Source: Anaerolineae bacterium (lineage in GTDB: Bacteria > Chloroflexota > Anaerolineae > Aggregatilineales > Aggregatilineaceae). Taken from it: a stretch of DNA of 64,000 nt. The position numbers and the translations under genes are program-made. Positions 21,704 to 31,127 of this stretch are shown here, one piece after another. The first letter of the stretch is position 1. Each line of letters begins with the position of its first letter. The stretch covers positions 558,001 to 622,000 of the forward strand of contig JAOSJP010000001.1 in the NCBI GenBank assembly GCA_027494015.1, in the 5' to 3' direction. The notes beneath the pieces were generated by a model. It was given only the letters and a program-made list of their open reading frames with translations, was not told the DNA's origin and made no database searches.

Positions 21704-23471
21704 ATGGTCACCTACCAGGACAAGCCCTGGCTTCAGCACTACGATCCGGGTGTTCCGCACAGTTTAGCACCATATCCCAGTCACCCGCTACACCAGTACC
21801 TGGCCGACGCTGCCGCTGCTGACCCCGGAGCGACGGCGATCCTCACCGCCGCCCACCTGCCGCTGGTGGGGCTTGTCGCCAGCCGCATGTCCTACGGCGT
21901 GCTGAACGATCTCGCTGACGCGCTGGCCGCGGCCCTGGGTGACCTGGGCCTGAAAAAGGGCGACCGCGTGGCCCTGATCCTGCCCAACTGCGCGCAGTTC
22001 GTGCTGGCTTTCCACGCGGCGCTCAAAGCTGGCGGCGTTGTGGTGGCCGTCAACCCCACATTTCCTCCCGCCAGGCTCGCTGAGCAGTTGGCTGACAGCG
22101 GCGCGACCTTCGCCATCACGCTGACCCTGTTCTACGAGAATCTGAAGAAAATCCAGGCGCAGACGAAGAGTGCAGCACGTCATCGCCACCGGTATCAAAG
22201 AATATCTGCCGCCCCCGGCGCGCGTCCTGTTCACCCTGGCCAAAGAGAAGAAAGAGGGGCACCGCATCGCCAAGCGCCCCGAAGACCACTGGCTGCAAGA
22301 CCTGCTGGCACGCTATGCGGGCCGACGGCCTGGCGCGGACGTGCCAGGCGACGACACCGCCATTTTCCAGTACACCGGAGGCACGACAGGCATTCCAAAG
22401 GCGGCGATGTCCACCCACAGCGCGCTGGTTGCCAACACAGTGCAGTGCCGGGCATGGCTGGCGCGCAAGGGCGTGCAGGAGAGCTTCCTGGCGGCCATCC
22501 CCCTGTTTCACGTGTTTGGCATGGTGGCGGTGATGAGCTTCGCCGTGTCGCTGGGGGCTGTGATGATCATGGTGCCCAACCCGCGCGACATCACCGATGT
22601 GGTGCAGAAGATTGACCGCTATCGCCCGACGCTGTTCATGGGCGTGCCCGCCCTCTACAACGCGATCAACCGCCACCCAGGGATTCTCGCTGGCAAGTAC
22701 GATCTCTCGTCCATCTATGCCTGCGTCAGCGGGTCGGCTCCGCTCCCACCCACCACCAAGCGGCGCTTCGAGGAACTCGCCGGAGGCGTGCTCCTGGAAG
22801 GGTTCGGCATGAGCGAAGCGCCCACTGCTTCTCATGTGAACCCGGTGCGCGGCGAGAATCGCACCGGCTCCATCGGCCTGCCGCTGCCCGATATGGAGAT
22901 GCGCATCGTTGACCTGGACGAAGGTATGACCGCTGTGCCGGTGGGCGAAGTGGGCGAGCTGATCATGCACGGCCCACAACTGATGCGCGGTTACTATGGC
23001 ATGCCCACTGAGACAGCGAACGCGCTGCGCCCCGACGCTGACGGGAAGCTGTGGCTCTACACGGGCGATATTGCGCGCATGGATGAGGACGGCTACTTCT
23101 ACATCGTGGATCGCAAGAAAGACATGGCGCTGATCGGCGGCTTCAACGTGTACCCGCGCCTGGTCGAAGACGTGCTGATGGAGCATCCCGCCGTGCAAGA
23201 GGTGGGCGTGGCGGCCATCCCCCACCCCGACCCGGAGAAGGTGGGCCAGGAGGCCCTGAAAGCCTGGGTTGTCGTCAAGCCGGGGCAGACCGTGACGGAA
23301 AAGGACCTGATCGCCTTCGCCAGCGAGAAACTGGCCCGCTATGAGGTTCCGACACGCTTTGCGTTCGTGGACGAACTGCCGCGCACCACTGTTGGCAAGA
23401 TTCTGCGGCGCGAGCTGGCGCGCACGGAACTGGAAGCCCGCGAGCAGCAAGAGAAGGCCGGGCTGGTCTAG
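21704..23471 (+). pseudogene. long-chain acyl-CoA synthetase (AMP-forming), frame-disrupted
   Basis: Activates fatty acids to acyl-CoA via acyl-AMP. The start ATG at 21704 is preceded by GGAGG at 21691-21695. The first frame runs from MVTYQDKPW to KKIQAQTK (about 22168). The second frame continues in register from VQHVIATGIKEYLPPP and holds the AMP signature YTGGTTGIPKAAM. It also has EGFGMSEAPTASH, the YTGDIARMDEDGYFYI motif, and the catalytic Lys region TVGKILRREL. Removing one base near 22163-22169 restores a normal protein of about 588 aa. The cause may be mutation or an assembly error, since both halves are otherwise intact. Confidence 0.88.
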
Positions 23472-23494
23472 CGAGGCTGGGGGTGAGGTCAATG
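23472..23494. repeat. 23-bp fragment of the MITE interior
   Basis: The stretch GCGAGGCTGGGGGTGAGGTCAAT matches the interior of the 34.6-kb MITE (reverse complement) and closely resembles 24821-24841. It has no terminal repeats and lies right after the acyl-CoA synthetase stop. Probably a remnant. Confidence 0.55.
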
Positions 23495-23503
23495 CCTTCC
23501 CTC

Positions 23504-23533
23504 TTGACAGCCCTCCACCGGATGCAGTACGCT
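23504..23533 (+). promoter_or_regulatory. PHP gene promoter
   Basis: Consensus TTGACA (23504-23509), 18-bp spacer, TACGCT (23528-23533). The start codon follows about 40 bp later at 23575. Confidence 0.55.
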
Positions 23534-23574
23534 TGGCACGCTGCGCTTGCACGTCATCGCTGCGAGAAAGCGCC

Positions 23575-24666
23575 ATGCCGTACTTTGAGTATACCGGGAA
23601 TCTCCACGTTCATACTCCCTACTCGGACGGAGAAGGCAGTCACGAGCACGTCGCCCAGGCTGCGCTTCTGGCCGGGCTGGACTTCGTGATCTTCACCGAC
23701 CACAATGTGCGCGTGGGAGGGATCGAGGGCTATTACGGCGACGACGCGCGCGGCTATGTGCTGCTGCTTGCCGGAGAGGAAGTCCACGACCGGACGCGCA
23801 CCCCGCAAGGCAACCATGTGCTCGTTTTCGGCGCGGAGACCGAGCTGGCGGGCCATGCTCACAGCCTGCCCACCTTGCTGAGCGCCGTCCGGCAGGCGGG
23901 CGGCTTGAGCTTCATCGCCCACCCGGACGATAACGCCATCGAGTGGCTGGGCGAGCCAGCGATCCCCTGGCTGGATCGCTATGTAGATGGCTTCACTGGC
24001 CTTGAAGTGTGGAATTACATGTCCCGCTTCAAGGACTATCTGCCCGACCGCCGGACGGGAATCCGCAATGTTTTTCGCCCGGACGATGTGATGATCGGCC
24101 CTTCGCCGGAGACGCTTGCCCTGTGGGACGAGCTTCTGGAGACGGGTTTCCAGGTGGTGGGGATTGGCTGCGCCGATGCGCACGGCACGCGCGTGTCCAT
24201 GGGGCCGCTGTCGCACGTGGTCTTCCCCTACGATTTCCTGTTCAGCTCGGTGAACACGCACATCTTCACCAAGTCCGCGCTGACTGGCGACCTGGATTAC
24301 GACAAAGCCCAGATATACCAGGCGCTTAGCGAAGGGCGCGCCTTCATCGGCTACGACATTCCGGGAAACACACGCGGCTTCCGCTTTTCCGCTCAAGGAC
24401 AGAACGCCACCGCAATCATGGGCGAGACGATCCGGCTGGGTCACGGGGTGACGCTTCAGGCTTTGGCTCCCGCCCGCGCGCGCATCCGCCTGGTGTGTTG
24501 TGGGGAGATCGTCGCTGAGGAGACGAAAACGGAGAACCTGACTCATGTCGTGCGCGACCCCGGACCGTACCGCGTCGAGGTCTGGCGCTCGTATCATGGG
24601 CGCGAGCGCATGTGGATTCTGAGCAATCCCATCTACGTCGAGCCAAACCCAGGGCGGCTGCGCTGA
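23575..24666 (+). CDS. PHP-domain metal-dependent phosphoesterase-like protein
   Basis: 363 aa. The polymerase-and-histidinol-phosphatase (PHP) fold is shown by the metal-binding motifs NLHVHTPYSDG, FTDHN, the FIAHPD segment and the late GIGCADAHG. A C-terminal beta-rich part (about residues 270-360) resembles the wing seen in secreted or surface PHP proteins. The ATG at 23575 starts directly ahead of the first HxH motif. Likely a phosphoesterase acting on small phosphorylated molecules; the substrate is unknown. It lies between the acyl-CoA ligase and a MITE. Confidence 0.85.
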   Translation: MPYFEYTGNLHVHTPYSDGEGSHEHVAQAALLAGLDFVIFTDHNVRVGGIEGYYGDDARGYVLLLAGEEVHDRTRTPQGNHVLVFGAETELAGHAHSLPTLLSAVRQAGGLSFIAHPDDNAIEWLGEPAIPWLDRYVDGFTGLEVWNYMSRFKDYLPDRRTGIRNVFRPDDVMIGPSPETLALWDELLETGFQVVGIGCADAHGTRVSMGPLSHVVFPYDFLFSSVNTHIFTKSALTGDLDYDKAQIYQALSEGRAFIGYDIPGNTRGFRFSAQGQNATAIMGETIRLGHGVTLQALAPARARIRLVCCGEIVAEETKTENLTHVVRDPGPYRVEVWRSYHGRERMWILSNPIYVEPNPGRLR

Positions 24667-24682
24667 TCTGCGCTGCCTCTGC

Positions 24683-24893
24683 CATCCCCGGGGTGCGTGC
24701 AAAACCTGTCAGGTAGGGGCGCTGCTCTGCTGCGCCCTGGTTGACCTCACCCCCGCTCGGCGTTCACGCGCCTCGCCGCCCCCTCTCCGTTGACGGAGAG
24801 GGGGAAGGGCCGAGCGTAGCGAGGCCAGGGGGTGAGGTCAATACCCCCACGTCAAACAAGTCGCTGACAACCTTTGCACGCACCCCATCCCCG
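24683..24893. mobile_element. MITE copy A (195 bp) with 8-bp target duplication
   Basis: The element spans 24691-24885, with perfect 13-bp terminal inverted repeats GGGTGCGTGCAAA / TTTGCACGCACCC. It is flanked by an exact 8-bp direct repeat CATCCCCG (24683-24690 and 24886-24893). The interior has a palindrome, CCCCCTCTCCGTTGACGGAGAGGGGG-like, centred near 24791, and no gene. It is related to the copy at 34.6 kb in opposite orientation. It lies in the PHP-uvrB intergenic region; no transposase is present in the window. Confidence 0.9.
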
Positions 24894-24923
24894 TCATTCT
24901 TCGTCAGGACAGCCAGCCTGCGT

Positions 24924-24950
24924 TATATTCTAGAACTTGCGTTCGAACGC
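24924..24950 (+). promoter_or_regulatory. uvrB promoter with SOS (LexA/DinR-type) box
   Basis: TATATT (24924-24929) is followed at once by GAACTTGCGTTC (24933-24944), which fits the GAAC-N4-GTTC operator of Gram-positive-type LexA. An overlapping perfect palindrome GCGTTCGAACGC occupies 24939-24950. Placement just downstream of the -10 box suits repression. LexA control of uvrB is well established in other bacteria; here it is inferred. Confidence 0.7.
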
Positions 24951-24975
24951 ACAGAGTCCTACAGGGAGGGTTGCC

Positions 24976-27033
24976 ATGCCCGGTTTTGAGCTTGCCTCCG
25001 ACTATCAGCCGACCGGTGACCAGCCGCAGGCCATCAGCGCGCTTGTTGAGGGGGTGACCGCCGGACACCGCTTCCAGACTTTGCTCGGCGCAACTGGCAC
25101 CGGCAAAACCTACACCGTCGCCAACGTCATCGCCCAGGTGCAGCGCCCTACCCTGGTGCTGGCCCACAACAAAACGCTGGCGGCCCAGCTTTACTCGGAA
25201 TTCAAAGAGTTCTTCCCGCGCAATGCGGTGGAGTACTTCGTCTCCTACTACGACTACTACCAGCCCGAAGCCTACGTGCCGCGCCACGACCTCTATATCG
25301 AGAAGGAGACGGAGATCAATGAGGAGATTGACCGGCTCCGCTTGGCGGCGACGGCTTCGCTGCTGAGTCGGCGCGACGTGCTGATAGTGGCTTCGGTGTC
25401 GTGCATCTACGGCATCGGCAACCCGGTGACCTGGAACAAGGCGACGCTGGAATTGCGGGCGGGGACGCAAGCGCGTCGCGACCTGGTCCTGCGCCATCTG
25501 GTGGGCATCCAATACGGGCGCAACGACTTCGAGCTTAAGCCGGGCACGTTCCGCGTGCGGGGCGATACGCTGGAGATCACTCCCGCCTACGGCACCACAA
25601 CCTACCGCGTAGCCATGTTCGGCGACGAGATCGAGCGCCTGCTGGAGATGGATCCACTGACCGGCGAGGTGCTGGCTGAGCACGAGGCCATCAAGATATT
25701 CCCCGCCAAGCAGTTTGTCACCGAGGATTCGCTGCTGCGCCAGGCGCTCCACGATATTGAACAGGAGCTTGAGGGGCGATTAGCAGAGCTTCAGGCGGCG
25801 AGCCGGCTGCTCGAAGCGCAGCGGCTGGAGCAGCGCACGCGCTACGACATCGAGATGATGCGCGAGCTTGGCTACACGAGCGGGATTGAGAACTACTCCC
25901 GCCACCTTGACCAGCGCCCCCCCGGCAGCCCTCCCTGGACGCTGGTTGACTACTTCCCGCCCGACTTCCTGCTGGTCGTGGACGAGTCGCATATGACGCT
26001 GCCCCAGGTGCGCGGCATGTTTGGCGGCGACCGCTCGCGCAAGGGGACGCTGGTCGAGTATGGCTTCCGGCTGCCCAGCGCTCTGGATAACCGCCCGCTC
26101 AGCTTCGAGGAGTTCGAGAGCCGCATCGGGCAGACCATCTTCATGAGCGCGACGCCCGGCCCCTACGAAGAGGAGCACAGCCAGCAGACCGTCCAGCAGG
26201 TGATCCGCCCCACCGGCGTCCTCGACCCGACCATTGACGTGCGTCCTACGGCGGGGCAGATTGACGACCTGCTCGGCGAGATTCACCGGCGGGTGCAACG
26301 TGGCGAGCGGGCGCTGGTCACCACTTTGACCAAGCGCATGGCCGAGGACCTGGCCGATTATCTGCTGGAAATGGGCATCCGCGTGCACTACCTGCACAGC
26401 GAGATTGACACGATTGAGCGCATCGAGATTCTGCGCGATCTGCGCCTGGGCGTCTACGATGTGGTCGTGGGCATCAACCTGCTGCGCGAAGGGCTGGACC
26501 TGCCCGAAGTGTCGCTGGTCGCCATTCTCGACGCGGACAAGCAAGGCTTCCTGCGCTCCGCCCCAGCGCTGATCCAGACCATCGGGCGAGCCGCGCGGCA
26601 CATTCACGGCCACGTGATCATGTATGCGGACAAGCTCACCGAGGCGATGCAGTTTGCCATAGACGAGACAGAGCGACGTCGCACGATCCAGCACCAGCAC
26701 AATGTGGAGCACGGCATCGAGCCGGCCAGCATCGTCAAGGAAGTGCGCGACCTGACCGAGCGGATGCAGCAGATAGCGCCCGAAGCGGCGCAGAGCGAGC
26801 GCGGCGCTGCGGTGCCATCTCCGGCAGGGCTGCCCAAGAGCGAGCTGAACAAGCTGATCGAAACGCTGGAGGCCGAGATGAAAACAGCGGCTAAGGCATT
26901 GGAGTTCGAAAAAGCAGCAGCCCTGCGCGACCAGATCATTGAGCTTCGCCAGATCATGGTGTTCAAGGAAGTAGAGGCCGGCGAGCCAAGCCTGACGCTG
27001 GTGCGGCGCACCGCCCGGCGGCCCGGTCGCTGA
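24976..27033 (+). CDS. uvrB: UvrABC excinuclease subunit B
   Basis: 685-aa damage-verifying helicase of nucleotide excision repair. The ATG at 24976 is preceded by GGGAGGG. Walker A is [10 protein letters not shown], and the beta-hairpin region is [12 protein letters not shown]. Helicase motifs include [17 protein letters not shown], and the motif VI stretch QTIGRAARH. The C-terminal UVR motif that binds UvrC is present ([20 protein letters not shown]). Length is normal. Transcribed alone from an SOS-type promoter just after MITE copy A. Confidence 0.97.
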   Translation: MPGFELASDYQPTGDQPQAISALVEGVTAGHRFQTLLGATGTGKTYTVANVIAQVQRPTLVLAHNKTLAAQLYSEFKEFFPRNAVEYFVSYYDYYQPEAYVPRHDLYIEKETEINEEIDRLRLAATASLLSRRDVLIVASVSCIYGIGNPVTWNKATLELRAGTQARRDLVLRHLVGIQYGRNDFELKPGTFRVRGDTLEITPAYGTTTYRVAMFGDEIERLLEMDPLTGEVLAEHEAIKIFPAKQFVTEDSLLRQALHDIEQELEGRLAELQAASRLLEAQRLEQRTRYDIEMMRELGYTSGIENYSRHLDQRPPGSPPWTLVDYFPPDFLLVVDESHMTLPQVRGMFGGDRSRKGTLVEYGFRLPSALDNRPLSFEEFESRIGQTIFMSATPGPYEEEHSQQTVQQVIRPTGVLDPTIDVRPTAGQIDDLLGEIHRRVQRGERALVTTLTKRMAEDLADYLLEMGIRVHYLHSEIDTIERIEILRDLRLGVYDVVVGINLLREGLDLPEVSLVAILDADKQGFLRSAPALIQTIGRAARHIHGHVIMYADKLTEAMQFAIDETERRRTIQHQHNVEHGIEPASIVKEVRDLTERMQQIAPEAAQSERGAAVPSPAGLPKSELNKLIETLEAEMKTAAKALEFEKAAALRDQIIELRQIMVFKEVEAGEPSLTLVRRTARRPGR

Positions 27034-27049
27034 GCACCCCGATAATTGA

Positions 27050-27078
27050 TTGCGGCGCGTGCCGTAATTGGATATGCT
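27050..27078 (+). promoter_or_regulatory. dGTPase gene promoter
   Basis: TTGCGG (27050-27055), 17-bp spacer, TATGCT (27073-27078), about 95 bp ahead of the start codon. The leader contains a GCGCACGTGCGC palindrome. Confidence 0.55.
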
Positions 27079-27171
27079 CTGCGCACGTGCGCGGGCTTGC
27101 GCGCAGCGCATGTGTGATTCTGCCCGCCAGACGAACTCCATCAAAACAGCCCAGGACCAACGGTACGTGCC

Positions 27172-28329
27172 ATGCTTATCACACGCAGGCAGCTTGAAGC
27201 GGTTGAAGAGCGCACTCTGGCCCCTTACGCTCTGCGCAGCCGCGACAGCAAAGGGCGCGAGCACCTGGAGGAAGAACCGGAGTATCGCACGGCGTTCCAG
27301 CGCGACCGTGACCGCATCCTGCACACGACGGCATTCCGCCGCCTGGAATACAAGACGCAGGTTTTCGTCAACTTCGAGGGCGATTATTATCGGACGCGCC
27401 TGACCCACACCCTGGAAGTGACGCAGATCGGGCGCAGCCTGGCCCGCGCGTTTGGCGCCAATGAAGACCTGGTCGAAGCGATCTGCCTGGGACACGATCT
27501 CGGCCATCCGCCGTTCGGCCATTCCGGCGAGGCAATTCTCAATAAGCTAATGGCGGGGCACGGCGGCTTCGATCACAACCGGCAATCGCTGCGTATTATG
27601 ACGCAGTTGGAGACGCGCTATCCTGACTGGCCAGGGCTGAACCTGACCTATGAGCTACGCGAAGGAATCGTCAAGCATGAGACCGAGTACGATCTGAGCG
27701 ACTCGGCTGCGGAGGGCTTCGATCCCGATCTGCGCGCCAGTCTGGAAGCGCAGATCGCCAACATCGCCGACGAGCTGGCCTACAATGCACATGACCTGGA
27801 CGATGGGCTGCGCTCCGGCCTGCTGGCGCCGCGGCAGCTTGATTCCCTGGGCATCTGGCAGATGCTCAAGGAGAGCATTGGCTGGGATGGAAAGAGCTTC
27901 ACCGAGCAGATCCGTCACCGCATGATCCGGCGGATGCTGGGCATTGAGATCAGTGATGTGATTGAAGCGACCGGCGCGGTGCTGGGACGTCTGCTGCCTG
28001 AGTCACCGGAGGCGCTGCAGCGCCTGCCGCACAACGTCGTGCGGCACTCCGACGACATCAAGGGCAGCAACGCGGAGCTTAAGACATTTCTGTATAGCGA
28101 GATGTATCGCCATCATCGCGTGGCGCGCATGGCGGTCAAGGCGGAGCGCTTCATCACGCAGATCTTCGAGACCTATATCGCCGAGCCGGGCCAGCTTCCG
28201 CCCTCTGTGCAGCGGGCAATAGATGAGCGCGGTCTGTACCGCGCCGTCACCGACTACATCGCTGGCATGACCGATCGCTACGCGCTGCAGGAGTGGCAGA
28301 AGCTTTTCGATCCCTTCACACGCACATGA
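27172..28329 (+). CDS. dgt: dGTP triphosphohydrolase-like HD protein
   Basis: 385 aa of the HD superfamily, cleaving dNTPs to nucleoside and triphosphate. The HD motifs are RTRLTHTLEV (first His), GHDLGHPPFGHSGE (His-Asp) and DELAYNAHDLDDG (final Asp). The basic N-terminal KxQVF segment and the HSDDIKGSN region fit the deoxyguanosinetriphosphate triphosphohydrolase-like subfamily. Proteins of this subfamily often hydrolyse several dNTPs, so strict dGTP specificity is not certain. It is followed 37 bp later by greA in the same direction. Confidence 0.9.
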   Translation: MLITRRQLEAVEERTLAPYALRSRDSKGREHLEEEPEYRTAFQRDRDRILHTTAFRRLEYKTQVFVNFEGDYYRTRLTHTLEVTQIGRSLARAFGANEDLVEAICLGHDLGHPPFGHSGEAILNKLMAGHGGFDHNRQSLRIMTQLETRYPDWPGLNLTYELREGIVKHETEYDLSDSAAEGFDPDLRASLEAQIANIADELAYNAHDLDDGLRSGLLAPRQLDSLGIWQMLKESIGWDGKSFTEQIRHRMIRRMLGIEISDVIEATGAVLGRLLPESPEALQRLPHNVVRHSDDIKGSNAELKTFLYSEMYRHHRVARMAVKAERFITQIFETYIAEPGQLPPSVQRAIDERGLYRAVTDYIAGMTDRYALQEWQKLFDPFTRT

Positions 28330-28366
28330 CCTTCCTCGGTTCGGAATTTCTGTAGAGGGTGACTGC

Positions 28367-28846
28367 ATGGCAGACGAGCAACAATTCCTGACGGCACAGG
28401 GCGCAGCAGAGCTTCGCGCTGAACTAGAGAACCTGATCAATGTGCGGCGCCCGCGGCTGGCGGCGCTGCTCAAAGAGGCGATCAGCCAGGGCGATCTGTC
28501 TGAGAATGCCGATTATACCGACGCTAAGGAGCAGCAGGCCTTTCTGGAGGGGCGCATCAGGTATCTGGAGAACCTGCTGCGGGTAGCGACGATCCTCGAC
28601 GACCGCGAGAACGGCAAAGCAGCCGGGCTTGTCCAGCCCGGCGTGGAAGTGACCGTGCAGATGGATGGAGAGTCGCCAGAGACCTATCGCATCGTGGGCG
28701 CGGCGGAAGCCGACCCGCGCAGCGGCAAAATCTCCAACGAGAGTCCGCTGGGCGCTGCGCTGTTGGGGCGTCGCGTAGGTGATGCGGTGCGCGTGCAGAC
28801 GCCAGGGGGCGTCGTCGAGTTCCAGATCGTCCACATCGCGCGCTAG
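28367..28846 (+). CDS. greA: transcription elongation factor GreA
   Basis: 159 aa. Rescues backtracked RNA polymerase by stimulating transcript cleavage. The N-terminal coiled coil carries the acidic tip in SQGDLSENADYTDAKEQ. The C-terminal FKBP-like domain carries GKISNESPLGAALLGRRVGD. The start ATG at 28367 follows GAGGGTGA. The strong terminator at 28866 ends the dgt-greA unit. Confidence 0.96.
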   Translation: MADEQQFLTAQGAAELRAELENLINVRRPRLAALLKEAISQGDLSENADYTDAKEQQAFLEGRIRYLENLLRVATILDDRENGKAAGLVQPGVEVTVQMDGESPETYRIVGAAEADPRSGKISNESPLGAALLGRRVGDAVRVQTPGGVVEFQIVHIAR

Positions 28847-28865
28847 CTTCGGCGGCAGATGCAAT

Positions 28866-28898
28866 AGGGGCCTGACTGCCACCAGGCCCCTTGTTCTT
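28866..28898 (+). terminator. greA terminator
   Basis: AGGGGCCTG / CAGGCCCCT stem with a 7-nt loop, followed by TGTTCTT. It lies 20 bp past greA and could serve the convergent gene too. Confidence 0.85.
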
Positions 28899-28918
28899 CC
28901 TGCCAGATAGATGTCAAC

Positions 28919-30088
28919 TCAGTAGTTGAGCAATTCCGCCGTGTCGCCAAAGGCCGCCGACGAGTCCGGCGACTGACCGGATGGCACGCCATTGGCCTGC
29001 TTGGGCCAGGCCGCGATTTCAACCGCCAGCCGTTCGAAGAAGCTCCTGGGCGGCAGCGGGCCTTCGCCATACTGCATGTCTACGATTCGCACCTGAACGC
29101 GCAGCGTCTCGGTCTCAAGGGCCGTCACTGCGCCAGCCCGAACCAGAACAGCCTCGCCCTTAGGAGCCAGCTTGGTGCGCAGCGCAGGGTCGTTGTAGGC
29201 GTGTTCGGACATGAGCACCTTCGTGACCGTGCGGATGTCGTTCTTGTCGAAAAGCCAGACCTCGGTGGCTGTGACCTTCTTCGGCTCCCCCACCCCGATC
29301 GTCTCCGAGATGCCCGATCCGCACTCGCCCAGGAACTCGCCCTTCGCCGTCTCGATGCTGAAGGAGTCATCGTACAGGTCATCGCCGAGCACATAGGTGG
29401 ACACGAACTGCCCCGCCGGCGGCGCTTCGCCCCGCGCTTCGAAGTCCGTCTTCTCTCTGGCCGCGGCCCGCTTCATGGCGACAATCTCCGCGCGCCCGGC
29501 TCCTCCCGGCCCGATGGGGGTGGTCGTGCCCAGTGCCATCTCAGGGGCGGGCTTGCGCCTGGCCCACTTGCCAACGGGCACAGCCCAGTAGAACGTGAAG
29601 AACAGGGCCAGCAGCAGCCCAATGACCGCCGTCCCGACGACGCAGGCCAGCGGCCCCAGGATTCCGCCGAGAAAGCCGGTCTTGATCTTGTCGCCCTGCC
29701 TGGCCGCTGCTGCGCTATTCTGCTGGGCGATAGGCATCAGAGCCTGCAACTGGCTCGCCAGCTCAGGCTCGTCGGCGGCGTTGTCATCAATGAGCGCCTG
29801 GATCATCCTGGGGGTCACGCCCCCGGTCGCGATCTTGCGCCCGGCCTCCGCAGTGTCGCCGCTCTGGGCGAACTCGACAGCGGTCATCTTGATCCACTGG
29901 TCTTTGTAGCCATCGGCCAGGTGAACCGGCTCTGCATCGCGGAACTTGATCGGCGCGCCCTCATACGCCCAGGCGAGACCAATGATGACGCCCAACAGCA
30001 CAAACCCCAGCCGGACCAACGATGGCGCGAGGGTGCTCACAGCCGCCTTGCCAAGGACATTGAACTGACCTGTCAGGCGTTTTATCAT
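28919..30088 (-). CDS. two-TM membrane protein, unknown function
   Basis: About 389 aa. TM1 lies near residues 23-43 (LVRLGFVLLGVIIGLAWAYEG) and TM2 near 145-172 (LGPLACVVGTAVIGLLLALFF). Between them is an external-looking segment of about 100 residues (DQWIKMTAVEFAQSGD). After TM2 a cytoplasmic domain of about 215 residues contains DDLYDDSFSIETAKGEFLGE and RVQVRIVDMQYGEGPLPPR. ATG 30088 is preferred because AAAGGCGAG stands 8-9 nt ahead; ATG 30094 is possible. No family recognised. It may resemble conserved Chloroflexota membrane proteins, but this is not testable here. Confidence 0.7.
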   Translation of the reverse strand: MIKRLTGQFNVLGKAAVSTLAPSLVRLGFVLLGVIIGLAWAYEGAPIKFRDAEPVHLADGYKDQWIKMTAVEFAQSGDTAEAGRKIATGGVTPRMIQALIDDNAADEPELASQLQALMPIAQQNSAAAARQGDKIKTGFLGGILGPLACVVGTAVIGLLLALFFTFYWAVPVGKWARRKPAPEMALGTTTPIGPGGAGRAEIVAMKRAAAREKTDFEARGEAPPAGQFVSTYVLGDDLYDDSFSIETAKGEFLGECGSGISETIGVGEPKKVTATEVWLFDKNDIRTVTKVLMSEHAYNDPALRTKLAPKGEAVLVRAGAVTALETETLRVQVRIVDMQYGEGPLPPRSFFERLAVEIAAWPKQANGVPSGQSPDSSAAFGDTAELLNY

Positions 30089-30206
30089 GGACATCTCGCC
30101 TTTCTGTTCAAGCTGCCAGTCGGTTTGGGCAGCACTGGTTCACAACCCCGATGCGCTGTGAGCATTGTACATGAACCGCCTGAGCAGCACAAATCGCTCA
30201 ACGGAA

Positions 30207-30232
30207 CAGGCCGCCCGGTGATGAGCGGCCTG
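30207..30232 (-). terminator. candidate terminator of the ABC importer operon
   Basis: Perfect 8-bp stem CAGGCCGC (30207-30214) / GCGGCCTG (30225-30232) with a 10-nt loop, 35 bp past the last permease stop. The following U tract on the minus strand is poor (TTCCGTTG). Confidence 0.5.
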
Positions 30233-30266
30233 TACATGCCTGGCTGATCGCTGTGCGTCGCCGCGA

Positions 30267-31127
30267 TTATCCCTTCACCGCCCCTGCCGTCAGGCCCTCG
30301 ATGATCCGCCGCTGGAAGATCAGCACCAGCACGAGCACCGGCACCGTGACTACGACTGTGGCAGCAATCCGGTCAGCGATAGGGATTTCGTAGCCGTAGC
30401 CGCTGAAATTGGCGATGGCCACCGGGACGGTCTGCGATGCCTTGCTCACGAGCGTGAAGGTCAGGGCGAACAGGTACTCGTTCCACGCGGAGATGAAGGC
30501 CAGCAGACCGGTCGTCACCAGGGCGGGCGCGGTCAGCGGCACCAGGATGCGCCAGAAGGTCTGGAAGGGCGTGGCACCGTCCACCAGCGCCGCCTGCTCG
30601 ATCTCGGCGGGAAGCCCCTGGAAGAAGCTGGTGAGCACCCACACGGTGAACGGCAGCGTGAAGATCGGGTAGGTGAACATCAGCGCGGCGGTCGAGCCGT
30701 AGATGTTCAGGTCATTGACGATGGCAAACAGGCCCGACAGGATGGAAATCTGCGGGAACATGGTCATCGCCAGCACGGTGTAGAGGACGATCATCCGCCC
30801 CTTGAAGCGCACCCGACCAAGCGCGTAGGCCGCGAAGGAGCCGACGACAAGCGCCAGGAGCACGGTCACTGTGGCCACGACAGCGGAGTTGAACATCGTG
30901 CGCATGAAGTCGCTGTCACTGAAGAGATTCTGGTAGTTGAGGAGCGTGGGGTCCTCCGGCAGGTAACGCGCGGCAATGAGCACCTGCGCGTTGGTTCGGA
31001 AGGAAATGCTGATTGCGTAGAAGAACGGCGACATAGTATAGAAGGCAATGGCCAGGACCAGCAGCCAGAACAGCCCTCGCCCAAGCCCCGCGCCAGCAGC
31101 TTTTCTGGAGATCGTTAGCCTGTTCAT
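30267..31127 (-). CDS. sugar ABC transporter permease (MalG type)
   Basis: 286 aa with six predicted TM helices. The EAA loop that contacts the ATPase is present as EQAALVDGATPFQTFWRILV. The start overlaps the stop of the upstream permease by 4 bp (ATGA), so the two subunits are coupled. With the PDZ-permease and the binding protein it forms a CUT1-type importer. No ATPase gene is present in the cluster, so a shared ATPase encoded elsewhere is likely. Confidence 0.92.
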   Translation of the reverse strand: MNRLTISRKAAGAGLGRGLFWLLVLAIAFYTMSPFFYAISISFRTNAQVLIAARYLPEDPTLLNYQNLFSDSDFMRTMFNSAVVATVTVLLALVVGSFAAYALGRVRFKGRMIVLYTVLAMTMFPQISILSGLFAIVNDLNIYGSTAALMFTYPIFTLPFTVWVLTSFFQGLPAEIEQAALVDGATPFQTFWRILVPLTAPALVTTGLLAFISAWNEYLFALTFTLVSKASQTVPVAIANFSGYGYEIPIADRIAATVVVTVPVLVLVLIFQRRIIEGLTAGAVKG

